Positions 30,503 through 38,822 of a stretch of 64,000 bases of DNA are shown one piece after another. The stretch is from JALORV01 sp963780715. GTDB lineage: Bacteria; Pseudomonadota; Gammaproteobacteria; Burkholderiales; Burkholderiaceae_F. The notes beneath the pieces are model-generated. The model was not told where the DNA came from. It made no database searches and saw only the letters and a program-made list of their open reading frames with translations. Each line of letters opens with the position of its first letter. The stretch's first letter is position 1. The stretch spans positions 113,976-177,975 of the forward strand of contig CAWADK010000009.1 of the NCBI GenBank assembly GCA_963780715.1, read 5' to 3'. Made by a program: the position numbers and the translations under genes.

Positions 30503-32296
30503 ATGAGCGTCCACTACGCGATTCGCCCCGCCCATCCGGCGGCACATCTGTACCACGTCATCTGTCGCGTCGAGCAACCCGATCCGGAAGGACAGCTCTT
30601 CATGCTGCCGGCCTGGATACCGGGCAGCTACATGATCCGGGAGTTCGCGCGCAACATCGTGCGCATCAGCGCCGTGGCCGGCGGCCGCAAGGTGCCAATC
30701 GAGAAGTTGGACAAGCACACCTGGCGCGCGGCGCCGGTCAAGGGCGCGCTCGAAGTCGCATGCGAGGTCTATGCGTGGGACCAATCGGTGCGCGCGGCAC
30801 ACCTGGATGAAACCCACGGGTTCTTCAACGGCCCCAGCGTGTTCCTGCTGCCGATCGGCCACGAACACGAGCCCTGCAGTGTCGACATCCTGCCGCCGGC
30901 AGGTGCGCGTTACTCCGGCTGGAAGGTCGTCACCGGGCTGGCGCCCGCACGCGGTACGCGCCGCCTGGGATTCGGAAAGTACGTTGCACAGGACTATGAC
31001 GAGCTGATCGACAGCCCAGTGGAAATGGGCACGTTTGAGCTGGGCCGATTCGACGTGCTCGGCGTCCCGCACGAGATCGCGATCACGGGACGGGTGCCGA
31101 AGCTCGACCTGCAGCGCCTGACGGGCGACCTCGCTCGCGTCTGCGAGCAGCAGATCCGCCTGTTCGAACCGCGCTCGACGAAGGCACCGTTCGCGCGCTA
31201 CACATTCATGACGCTGGCCGTGGGCGACGGCTACGGCGGGCTGGAGCACCGCAACTCCACCGCGCTGATCTGCCGGCGCGACGACCTTCCTTACGAAGGC
31301 ATGAAGGAGGCGACGTCCGGGTACCGCACGTTCCTCGGGCTGGCGAGCCACGAATACTTCCACAGCTGGAACGTCAAGCGCATCCGGCCGGCCGCCTTCG
31401 TGCCGTACGACCTGACGCGCGAGAACCATACGCGACTGTTGTGGGCGTTCGAGGGGTTCACCAGTTACTACGACGATCTGCTGCTGGCCCGCGCAGGGCT
31501 CCTGACCGAAGCGCAGTACCTCGACACGCTGGCCACGACGATGACCTCCGTCATGCAGCGGACCGGCCGCCTGAAGCAAAGCGTGGCGGAGAGTTCGTTC
31601 GACGCATGGATCAAGTATTACCGCCAGGACGAGAACGCACCCAATAGCGTGGTGAGCTACTACCAGAAAGGTTCGCTCGTCGCGCTCGCGCTCGATCTCA
31701 CGATCCGCGCCGAAACGCAGGGCCGCAAGTCGCTGGACGACGTCATGCGTCTGCTGTGGCGACGCTACAAGAAAGGCGGCGCGGACTACACGGGCGTGGA
31801 CGAGGATGACGTGCTCGCCGCCGCGGAAGAAGCGAGCGGATTGAGTCTGGAGCGCGTGCTGCGCGAGTGGACCGAAGGCACGCGCGATCCGGACTTCGGG
31901 CGACTTCTGGCGCCCTTCGGCATCGACTTCGAGCGCCGGCCCGCGCTCGACAAGCCGCACTTCGCACTGCTCGGATGCACGCTCGCCGCCGGCGGCGAAG
32001 CCAAGGTCACGCATGTCTATGACGGCGCTCCTGCACAGTCGGCCGGGCTGTCCGGCGGCGACGTGCTGCTCGCGGTCGACGGACTGCGCGTGACGGCAGA
32101 CAACATCGACAAGCGGCTCGCCCGTTATCTGCCGGGCGACACGATCGACGTGCACGCGTTCCGGCGCGACGAGCTGATGACCTTCCGGCTTCAGGTCGGC
32201 GCGCAACCGCCACCGAAGTTCCTGCTCAAACCCGACCCGAAGCCACCGCGCCACGCCGCTGCGCTAAGGCGCCGGTGGCTGGGACAGGCCGGCTGA
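30503..32296 (+). CDS. M61 family metallopeptidase with PDZ domain
   Basis: A 597-residue glycyl-aminopeptidase-like enzyme. The zinc motif HExxH is SHEYFHSWNVKRIRP at about residues 284-298, and the third ligand lies in WAFEGFTSYYDD, 20-odd residues further. A PDZ domain occupies about 480-560 (AGLSGGDVLLAVDGLRV). There is no signal peptide, so it is probably cytoplasmic. The ATG at 30503 fits the family N-terminus (VHYAIRPAHPAAHLYHV). Length is typical. Confidence 0.92.
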   Translation: MSVHYAIRPAHPAAHLYHVICRVEQPDPEGQLFMLPAWIPGSYMIREFARNIVRISAVAGGRKVPIEKLDKHTWRAAPVKGALEVACEVYAWDQSVRAAHLDETHGFFNGPSVFLLPIGHEHEPCSVDILPPAGARYSGWKVVTGLAPARGTRRLGFGKYVAQDYDELIDSPVEMGTFELGRFDVLGVPHEIAITGRVPKLDLQRLTGDLARVCEQQIRLFEPRSTKAPFARYTFMTLAVGDGYGGLEHRNSTALICRRDDLPYEGMKEATSGYRTFLGLASHEYFHSWNVKRIRPAAFVPYDLTRENHTRLLWAFEGFTSYYDDLLLARAGLLTEAQYLDTLATTMTSVMQRTGRLKQSVAESSFDAWIKYYRQDENAPNSVVSYYQKGSLVALALDLTIRAETQGRKSLDDVMRLLWRRYKKGGADYTGVDEDDVLAAAEEASGLSLERVLREWTEGTRDPDFGRLLAPFGIDFERRPALDKPHFALLGCTLAAGGEAKVTHVYDGAPAQSAGLSGGDVLLAVDGLRVTADNIDKRLARYLPGDTIDVHAFRRDELMTFRLQVGAQPPPKFLLKPDPKPPRHAAALRRRWLGQAG

Positions 32297-32394
32297 AGTC
32301 CGCCACAGGCCATAGCCGTTTACCCGGGGTCTTGCCGGCCTCGGTTACTCGCTAGCATTTCGACCTTGCTACCGATTGCACCTCGTGGTCCGCC

Positions 32395-32787
32395 ATGCTT
32401 CTTGCCTCCGATATCCGCCATCAGCGCCCTGGTGTGCTGCTCCTGCGCTTCACCGTGGCGGGGCTCATGCTGTTCCATGGTGTCGCCAAGCTGCGCAGCG
32501 GCCTGGCCGGCATCGAGTCACTGCTCGCCGCCGCCGGACTGCCAACCTGGTTCGCCTACGGCGTCCTGATCGGCGAGATCGTGGCGCCGTTGCTGATCAT
32601 GGCTGGGATGCTCGTTCGACCGGCAGCGTGGATCATGGCGATCAACATGGTGATCGCCGTTGGCCTGGCCCACCCGACGCAGTTGCTGACGATCGGCAGG
32701 ACCGGAGGCTATGGCCTGGAACTGCAGGCCTTCTTCTTTCTCTGCTCCATCGCCGTTGCACTGCTCGTCGATCGGAAGCGCGTATGA
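32395..32787 (+). CDS. DoxX family membrane protein
   Basis: A 130-residue protein with four predicted membrane helices. The DoxX signature LLLRFTVAGLMLFHGVAKL opens it, and GEIVAPLLIMAG and GLELQAFFFLCS follow. Family members occur near redox or thiosulfate-oxidising functions, but no such genes are adjacent here. No function can be pinned down. Confidence 0.85.
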   Translation: MLLASDIRHQRPGVLLLRFTVAGLMLFHGVAKLRSGLAGIESLLAAAGLPTWFAYGVLIGEIVAPLLIMAGMLVRPAAWIMAINMVIAVGLAHPTQLLTIGRTGGYGLELQAFFFLCSIAVALLVDRKRV

Positions 32788-32863
32788 GTCCGCGGACTGT
32801 TCGCAGCCAGCAACCTAAAGCGCCCCATAGTCCAATGCGCGCTTCACAGTGGTCCAGATCAGA

Positions 32864-33118
32864 ATGACAAGACCGGAGCAAGCGCGCCGCAGGCGGGTTG
32901 CAACGCTGAGCTTGATCGTTGCGGCTTCGGCCGTTGCGGTTGCCTGCGTGGCCTTCTTCTTTCTTCTCCATGGGCCGCTGCCGCCGCTCGGTGGTGCGCT
33001 GATTTCGATGTCCCTTGTTGTGCTTGTCGGCGCCCTGGCCGTGTTCCTCTGGGCGTTTCTGACAGGGCGCCGCTTCCGCGAAGACTCCGAAAGCGGAGGG
33101 ACTGACGCCGGGACATAG
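32864..33118 (+). CDS. Small two-helix membrane protein, unknown
   Basis: An 84-residue protein with a basic N-terminus (TRPEQARRRR) and two membrane helices at about 14-35 and 41-65. It is not recognised. It follows the DoxX gene by 76 bp on the same strand and converges with ung. Codon use is similar to neighbours. A GTG at 32849 is an alternative start. Confidence 0.55.
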   Translation: MTRPEQARRRRVATLSLIVAASAVAVACVAFFFLLHGPLPPLGGALISMSLVVLVGALAVFLWAFLTGRRFREDSESGGTDAGT

Positions 33119-33255
33119 CGAATCCATTCGACCGCGAGGTCATCGACTCGGGCCGCACGACTTTCCGACTTCCAGTTTGTCGTCGCGCCGTTCCGGTGCT
33201 TGCTCCGCTGCAGCATGCGCCGTCTCCCGCAGGCGTCTGACTCGAGTCCGGTCTC

Positions 33256-33945
33256 CTACGCCCGACACCAGTCCACGCTGCCTCGCCCATGTTGCGCCAG
33301 GAAAGCATTGGCGCGCGAGAAGTGGTGGCAGCCGAGAAATGGCGTCGGCGGTCGGCGCGCTGAGAGCGGTGACGGGTGGTTCGCGGCGAACACTCCATGG
33401 CCCTGGCGCGCCGCGTCGATCAGTGGCCGCTTCGCCTGCGCCTGTGCGCCCCACAGCAGGAATGCCTTCGGCGCGGCGTCCTGCGCCAGCACAGTGATGA
33501 GCGCATCGCTAAGCGGCTCCCAGCCCTTGCCCGCATGGCTGCCGGCCAGTCCATCTTCGACGGTCAGCACCGCATTCAGCAGCAGCACCCCCTGACGCGC
33601 CCACCGTTCCAGATTCCCGGAGTCAGGCGTTGCGCAGTCGAGATCGGCACGCAGTTCGAGGAAAATGTTGCGCAGGCTCGGGGGAGGCCGCACGCCGTCG
33701 GGCACGGAAAAGGCCAGGCCATGCGCCTGACCCGGACCGTGATACGGGTCCTGGCCGAGGATGACCACGCGGACCGCGTCGAGCGGAGTCAGTGACAGAG
33801 CGCGGAGGGGCTCCGGGGGATAGATGCGCGCGCCGTCGGCCCTTCGCTGCGCCAGGAACGCCAGCAGGGCGCCGCCCTGTTCGCTCGCGAAGAAGCGGTC
33901 CACCGGCGCTCGCCAGCCGCCGGCCAGCGCCGACGTATCGATCAC
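33256..33945 (-). CDS. ung: Uracil-DNA glycosylase
   Basis: A 229-residue family-1 UDG that removes uracil from DNA. The water-activating loop is GQDPYHGPGQAHGLAFS with the catalytic Asp, and the uracil-recognition and minor-groove loop is NHPSPLSARR. The ATG overlaps the trpC stop (ATGA), so it is translationally coupled to the trp operon, as in many betaproteobacteria. Normal length. Confidence 0.96.
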   Translation of the reverse strand: MIDTSALAGGWRAPVDRFFASEQGGALLAFLAQRRADGARIYPPEPLRALSLTPLDAVRVVILGQDPYHGPGQAHGLAFSVPDGVRPPPSLRNIFLELRADLDCATPDSGNLERWARQGVLLLNAVLTVEDGLAGSHAGKGWEPLSDALITVLAQDAAPKAFLLWGAQAQAKRPLIDAARQGHGVFAANHPSPLSARRPPTPFLGCHHFSRANAFLAQHGRGSVDWCRA

Positions 33946-34730
33946 CCGAACAGGCGCGCCAGTTCGGCGCCGGGGTCGTCGGCGCGCATGAAGGCCTCGC
34001 CGACCAGGAACGCGTTGACTCCGGCCGCGCGCATCCGCGCCACATCGGCGCGCGACAGGATCCCGCTTTCGGTGACCACGATGCGTTCCGGACCGATGCG
34101 CGGCAGCAGGTCGAGCGTGACCTCGAGCCGCGTCTCGAACGTGCGCAGGTTGCGGTTGTTGATGCCGATCAGCGGGGTCTTCAGCTCCAGCGCGAGGTCG
34201 AGTTCGACGGCATCGTGGACTTCGACCAGCACGGCCATGCCGAGCTCGTGCGCTGCCGCCTCGAGTTCATGCAGGCGCGGGCGATCCAACGCCGCGACGA
34301 TCAGCAGGATCGCGTCCGCCCCCCAGCTGCGCGCTTCGACGACCTGGTAGTCGTCGATGATGAAGTCCTTGCGCAGCACCGGCAGCCCGCTCGCCGCACG
34401 CGCCTGCTGCAGGAACTCCGGCGCGCCCTGGAAGTACTGCACGTCGGTCAGCACGCTGAGGCAGGCGGCGCCATGCCGCGCGTAGCTCGCGCCGATGGCG
34501 GCCGGATCGAAGTCCGCACGCAGCACGCCCTTGGAAGGCGAGGCCTTCTTCACCTCGGCGATCACCGCGCTGCGGCTCGCCTCGATGGCGGCTCGCAGTG
34601 CCGCGGTGAAATCGCGCGGCGCGCCCGCCTGGCCGGCCTTCGCCTGCAGCTGCGCAAGCGGCACGCGCTCGCGTGCGAGCCGCACCTCGTCGTGCTTGGT
34701 CGCCAGGATTCGCTGCAGGATGTCGTTCAT
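33942..34730 (-). CDS. trpC: Indole-3-glycerol phosphate synthase
   Basis: A 262-residue (beta/alpha)8 enzyme of tryptophan synthesis that closes CdRP to indole-3-glycerol phosphate. Visible family segments are EVKKASPSKGVLRADFDP (catalytic Lys), SVLTDVQYFQGAPEFL, LRKDFIIDDYQV, GINNRNLRTFE and VTESGILSRADV. It is a stand-alone TrpC with no TrpF fusion. It lies between a GNAT gene and ung in the trp operon. Confidence 0.97.
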   Translation of the reverse strand: MNDILQRILATKHDEVRLARERVPLAQLQAKAGQAGAPRDFTAALRAAIEASRSAVIAEVKKASPSKGVLRADFDPAAIGASYARHGAACLSVLTDVQYFQGAPEFLQQARAASGLPVLRKDFIIDDYQVVEARSWGADAILLIVAALDRPRLHELEAAAHELGMAVLVEVHDAVELDLALELKTPLIGINNRNLRTFETRLEVTLDLLPRIGPERIVVTESGILSRADVARMRAAGVNAFLVGEAFMRADDPGAELARLFG

Positions 34731-34739
34731 CGCTCGATA

Positions 34740-35268
34740 CTACAAAGGTCGTGCGAACATCATTTCCCGCACGCGGAAGCCGGCCGACTCGTACAGGCGA
34801 CGAGCGGACTGGTTCGGCGCCGCCATCTCCAGCCGCGCCTGCGTCGCACCTCGGCCGCGCCCCCAGTCAAGCGCTAGCCGCGTCAGCCGACGGGCCAGTC
34901 CGAGGCGACGCGCCGACGGATCGATGAACAGCGAGTGCAGATAGACGCGACGACGTACATGCGCGAGCCGATGCCTCGAAACAATGAGGTCGACGCCGAT
35001 GGCGCCCAGCAACTCGTGTGCCGCACACCGCGACGAAGAGTCGCGTGCGCGGGCTGGCGATGGCACGGCCCCAGTAGCGACGAGCCGCGCGCGCATCGTG
35101 CCGCGGCGAAGCGATGTCAGGAATCAGGCGATGCTCGGCAACGGAGGCCGCGGCACCGGCGCGGGCGACGAGCGCCACATCGCGCCGTGTCGCCGCGCGC
35201 AGCACGATGCGCCGCGCGCGGGCCCGAATCACCCGGCACAGGGGACCGCGTACGCTGCCCGCGTTCAA
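34740..35268 (-). pseudogene. GNAT family N-acetyltransferase (frameshifted) inside the trp operon
   Basis: A GNAT-like protein of about 176 residues if repaired. The N-terminal frame (from 35268) gives RIVLRAATRRDVALVARAG and ends sensibly at LFVAVCG. The C-terminal frame carries the acetyl-CoA loop IDPSARRLGLARRLTRLAL and the closing NQSARRLYESAGFRVRE. The reading frame changes near 35015-35030 by one extra base (3n+1 length). The TTG start overlaps the trpD stop. A GNAT gene between trpD and trpC is not part of the tryptophan pathway; the substrate is unknown. Confidence 0.75.
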
Positions 35269-36297
35269 CCGGCCAGCCTCTGCGTCGTCGCCACGAATTC
35301 GTCGAGCTTGCGGCGCGCGGCACCACTGGCGATCACCGCGCGCGCCTGCGCAATGCCCTCGCCGATCGAGTCCGCGACGTTCGCGGCATACAGCGCCACT
35401 CCGGCGTTGAAGACGACGATCTCGCGCGGCGTGCCGACTACATTGTCGATCGCCTCCAGCAGCATCGCGCGCGACTCGTCGGCATTGGCGACCCTGAGCG
35501 CGCGGTTGGAGACCATCGACAGGCCGAAGTCTTCCGGATGAATCTCGTACTCGCGCACTTCTCCGTCCTTCAGTTCACCGACCAGCGTGGCGGCGCCCAG
35601 CGACACTTCATCCATGCCGTCCTTGCCATGCACGACCAGCACGTGGTTCGAGCCGAGCTGCTGCAGCACGCGCACCTGGATGCCGACCAGGTCCGGGTGG
35701 AACACGCCCATCACCTGGTTGGGCGCACCCGCCGGGTTGGTCAGCGGCCCGAGGATGTTGAAGATCGTGCGCACGCCCGAGCTCCTTGCGCACGGGCGCG
35801 GCGTGCTTCATCGCGGCGTGGTGGCTCGGCGCGAACATGAAGCCGATGCCGGTCTCGGAAATGCACGTCGCCACGGCGTCCGGGCTCAGCGTGATCTTCG
35901 CGCCCAGCGCCTCCAGCACATCGGCGCTGCCCGAACCCGACGAGACCCCGCGCCCGCCGTGCTTGGCCACGCGCGCGCCCGCCGCCGCGGCGACGAACAT
36001 CGCGGCGGTGGAGATGTTGAACGTGTGTGCAGCATCGCCGCCCGTGCCGCACAGATCGACGAGATTCGAACGGTCGGCGGGTTCCACCTTGGTCGAGAAC
36101 TCGCGCATGATCTGCGCCGCTGCGGCGATCTCGCCGATCGTCTCCTTCTTGACGCGCAGGCCCATGGTCAGCGCCGCGATCTGCACCGGCGTGAGATCTC
36201 CGCTCATCAGCCGTCGCCACAGCGACAGCATTTCGTCCTGGAAGATCTCGCGGTGCTCGATGCACCGGACCAGCGCTTCAGTGGGTGTAATCGACAT
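35265..36297 (-). pseudogene. trpD: Anthranilate phosphoribosyltransferase (frameshifted by one base)
   Basis: The enzyme that joins PRPP and anthranilate; about 344 residues if repaired. The N-terminal frame contains LMSGDLTPVQIAALTMGLR, the PRPP motif DLCGTGGDAAHTFNIST and KHGGRGVSSGSGSADVLEALG. The C-terminal frame begins RTIFNILGPLTNPAGAPNQ. The break is at a CCC run (35776-35778): removing one base restores KELGVRTIF, the expected family sequence. All active-site parts are present. The ATG at 36297 has GAGGAG upstream. The start and end fit the trp operon order. Confidence 0.9.
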
Positions 36298-36310
36298 GGC
36301 TTCTCCTCGC

Positions 36311-36350
36311 GCAAAGTGTACGCATCGCTCGCGTTGCACGTGCACTTTGC
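36311..36350. repeat. Inverted repeat between trpD and trpG
   Basis: GCAAAGTG (36311-36318) and CACTTTGC (36343-36350) form a perfect 8-bp stem with a 24-nt loop. It lies just before the trpD ribosome site. It could shape the mRNA between trpG and trpD; no T run. Confidence 0.4.
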
Positions 36351-36427
36351 ACGCTCAAATTGGCGCGCCGGGCTGCGGGCGGCCGGTCGCCCGGCGCAGC
36401 GACAAGATCAACGAAGGGGCGCGATGG

Positions 36428-36998
36428 TCACCGTGTCTGGGTCAGGAAATTGCGCAGCATCGCGTGACCGTGCTCGGTGGCGATGGACTCCGGATGGAAC
36501 TGGACGCCCTCGACGGGCAGCGACTTGTGGCGCAGGCCCATGATCTCGCCATCGACGGTCCACGCGGTGACTTCGAGGCAGTCCGGCAACGAGGCACGCT
36601 CGACAGCGAGCGAGTGATAGCGCGTGGCTTCGAACGGGCGTGGGCAGTCCGGTGAAGACACCGACTCCGGTATGCGCGATCGGCGAGGTCTTGCCGTGCA
36701 TCAGCGTCCGCGCCCGCACGACCTTGCCGCCGTAGGCCTGGCCCATCGCCTGGTGCCCGAGGCACACGCCGAGGATCGGAACCCGGCCCGAGAACTGCTC
36801 GAACACACCGAGCGACACGCCGGCCTCGTTGGGAGTGCAGGGTCCCGGCGAGATGCAGATGCGTTGCGGCGCGAGCCGTTCGATCTGCGCGAGCGTGATC
36901 TCGTCGTTGCGGAACACGCGGACATCCTCGCCGAGTTCACCGAAATACTGGACGAGGTTGTAGGTGAAGCTGTCGTAGTTGTCGATCATCAGCAGCAT
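36428..36998 (-). pseudogene. trpG: Anthranilate synthase glutamine amidotransferase subunit (frameshifted by one base)
   Basis: The class I amidotransferase that feeds ammonia to TrpE; about 190 residues if repaired. The N-terminal frame has MIDNYDSFTYNLVQYF, ISPGPCTPNEAG and the nucleophile elbow GVCLGHQAMGQA. The C-terminal frame has RYHSLAVER, GLRHKSLPVEGVQFHPESI with the His-Glu of the triad. Removing one base from GGG at 36642-36644 restores FTGLPRPFEATRYHS. It follows trpE by about 140 bp, a gap that holds hairpins and a copy of the trpE end. Confidence 0.9.
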
Positions 36999-37010
36999 GG
37001 TCGTCCCCTA

Positions 37011-37064
37011 CTCCGCGTCGAAACCGTCTTCGACCTGCTCGGCCGCGCGCAGGACCGCGCGCGC
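37011..37064 (-). repeat. Diverged copy of the trpE 3' end
   Basis: This 54-base stretch matches the last codons of trpE at 37141-37194 with about 48 identical bases. It reads, on the minus strand, as the same 17 residues (RAVLRAAEQVEDGFDAE) and then a stop. The differences inside the codons are all at third positions and silent; the stop is TAG here and TGA in trpE. It probably remains from a trpE duplication or from replacement of trpE by a related allele. Confidence 0.75.
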
Positions 37065-37085
37065 GAGCGCGGTTTGGTCTCCGCC

Positions 37086-37116
37086 GCGCTTCGCGCTTAA
37101 CGTGCTTCGCACGTTA
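37086..37116. repeat. Two adjacent small hairpins with TTC loops (REP-like)
   Basis: GCGC-TTC-GCGC (37086-37096) is followed at once by TAACGTGC-TTC-GCACGTTA (37098-37116). Both stems are perfect. They lie between trpE and the copied trpE end. The pair resembles a REP-type palindrome; I saw no second copy of the exact sequence in this window. Confidence 0.5.
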
Positions 37117-37137
37117 GCGTCGCCCAGACCTCGGCGC

Positions 37138-38625
37138 TCACTCCGCATCGAAGCCATCCTCGACCTGCTCGGCCGCGCGCAGGACAGCGCGCGCCTTCAC
37201 CTCGGTCTCCTTCCACTCGTTCTCGGCTACCGAGTCGGCGACGATGCCGGCAGCCGCCTGCGCGTAGAGCACATTGCCCTTGATGACACCGGTGCGGATC
37301 GTGATCGCGAGGTCCATGTCGCCTGCGAACGAAAGGTAGCCGACGGCGCCGCCGTAGATACCGCGCTTGACCGGTTCGAGTTCGTCGATGATCTCCATCG
37401 CCCGCACCTTGGGCGCGCCGGACAGCGTGCCGGCAGGAAACGTGGCGCGCAGCACGTCGAGGTTCGTCATGCCGGGCTTCAGCACGCCCTCGACATGGCT
37501 GACCAGGTGCTGCACGTGCGAGTACTTCTCGATGACGTACTGCTCGGTCACCCTGACCGTGCCGATCTCGGCGATGCGCCCGATGTCATTGCGGGCGAGG
37601 TCGATCAGCATCAGGTGCTCGGCCCGCTCCTTCGGGTCGGCGGCCAGTTCGGCCGCGAGGATCGCATCGTGCTCGGGCGTATTGCCGCGCGGCCGGGTGC
37701 CGGCAATCGGCCGGATCGCGACCATTCGCTTGCCCTCACGGTCCTCGCTGCGGACCAGGATCTCGGGCGAAGCGCCCACCACGTGGAAGTCGCCGAAGTT
37801 GTAGAAGTACATGTACGGCGACGGGTTCAACGTCCGCAGCGCGCGATAGAGCGACAACGGCGAGTCCGCATACGGCTTGTGGATGCGCTGCCCGATCTGG
37901 ACCTGCATGACGTCGCCGGCCGCGATGTACTCCTTGGCGCGCGCGACCGCCCTGAGGTAGTCGTCCTTCGCAAACTCGCGGTATTCCTCGCGGCGCACGC
38001 TGGCGCGCGCATGGGGCGGCTCGATCGGTCGCGCCAAGCGTGCCTTCAGTTCGCGCAGGCGCTGCCGCGTCCTGGCATACGCCTCCGGCTGGCGGGGGTC
38101 GGCATAGACGATCAGATAGATGCGCCCCGCCAGGTTGTCGATGACGGCCACTTCGTCGGCCAGCAGCAGCAGGATGTCCGGCACGCCGAGATCGTCGGGC
38201 TTGGTCCGCGCGAGCTTCTTCTCGATGACGCGCACCGTGTCGTAGCCGAAGTAGCCGGCCAGCCCGCCCGCAAAGCGCGGCAGGCCCGGCCGCAGCGCGA
38301 CCTTGAACTGGTCGAAGTAGCGGCCGATGGCGGTGAGCGGATCGCCGTCGATCGTCTCGGTCACGCGCCCGCCTTCGAGCAGTTCCGTGGTGCAGCCGTC
38401 GTCGCGGATGAAGGAGCGCAGCGCCCGTCGTGCGGCGAGGCCGATGAACGAGTACCGGCCGAAGCGCTCACCGCCGACAACCGACTCGAGCAGGAAGGTG
38501 TTGGGCTCGTTGGCGAGCTTCAGGTACAGCGAAAGGGGAGTTTCGAGATCGGCAAAGCTTTCCGCGATCACCGGGATGCGGTTGTAGCCCTGTGCCGCCA
38601 GAGCCTTGAATTCAAGTTCGGTCAC
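37138..38625 (-). CDS. trpE: Anthranilate synthase component I
   Basis: A 495-residue chorismate-using enzyme that makes anthranilate with TrpG. Landmarks are the N-terminal feedback region (LLESVVGGERFGRYSFIGL, which contains the Ser of the LLES allosteric motif), then the catalytic barrel: IAGTRPRGNTPEHD, ELAADPKERAEHLMLIDLARND, and TLSGAPKVRAMEIIDELEP. The start is GTG at 38625 with AGGTGA upstream. Trp inhibition is therefore expected in addition to attenuation by the leader upstream. Confidence 0.96.
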   Translation of the reverse strand: MTELEFKALAAQGYNRIPVIAESFADLETPLSLYLKLANEPNTFLLESVVGGERFGRYSFIGLAARRALRSFIRDDGCTTELLEGGRVTETIDGDPLTAIGRYFDQFKVALRPGLPRFAGGLAGYFGYDTVRVIEKKLARTKPDDLGVPDILLLLADEVAVIDNLAGRIYLIVYADPRQPEAYARTRQRLRELKARLARPIEPPHARASVRREEYREFAKDDYLRAVARAKEYIAAGDVMQVQIGQRIHKPYADSPLSLYRALRTLNPSPYMYFYNFGDFHVVGASPEILVRSEDREGKRMVAIRPIAGTRPRGNTPEHDAILAAELAADPKERAEHLMLIDLARNDIGRIAEIGTVRVTEQYVIEKYSHVQHLVSHVEGVLKPGMTNLDVLRATFPAGTLSGAPKVRAMEIIDELEPVKRGIYGGAVGYLSFAGDMDLAITIRTGVIKGNVLYAQAAAGIVADSVAENEWKETEVKARAVLRAAEQVEDGFDAE

Positions 38626-38643
38626 ACGTCACCTGCGAGTCAC

Positions 38644-38697
38644 GCGCAGCGGGCGCTGCGCCAAGAAACACCAACGGGAGGCCGCGCACGGCGCGGC
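38644..38697 (-). promoter_or_regulatory. Candidate trp attenuator hairpins
   Basis: In the direction of transcription, GCCGCGC-CGT-GCGCGGC (38697-38681) comes first, 10 bases after the leader-peptide stop, and is followed by a T-rich stretch GTTGGTGTTTCTTGG. A second perfect hairpin, GCGCAGC-GCCC-GCTGCGC (38661-38644), lies 18 bases before trpE. Which is the terminator and which the alternative fold is inference. Confidence 0.55.
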
Positions 38698-38707
38698 GGT
38701 CAGTCAG

Positions 38708-38809
38708 TCAGCGGCGCCAGGACCAGACCCCCTGGGCGTGCCAGAACCGGCACCAGGCCTTGCGCCATGCCCCGAGGAAAACGGAATCGCGAGAGTCGCG
38801 GTGATTCAT
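38708..38809 (-). CDS. trpL: trp operon leader peptide (attenuator peptide)
   Basis: A 33-codon open frame lies in the gph-trpE gap, starting 14 bases after the gph stop. It has five Trp codons, at residues 15, 19, 23, 29 and 31, out of 33, far above a typical protein (about 1 in 80). The Trp codons sit just before the stop and just before GC-rich hairpins, which is the classic design of an attenuator: ribosomes stall there when charged tRNA-Trp is scarce. The ribosome site is weak. It is too short for usual gene finders. Its promoter may lie within or before rpe-gph. Confidence 0.75.
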   Translation of the reverse strand: MNHRDSRDSVFLGAWRKAWCRFWHAQGVWSWRR

Positions 38810-38822
38810 CGAAAGTCGTGGA

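Noticed and set aside
30389..32254. A 621-residue minus-strand frame opposite the M61 peptidase gene
   Set aside because: The plus strand encodes a textbook M61 protein with HExxH and PDZ; the antisense frame has no recognisable domain.
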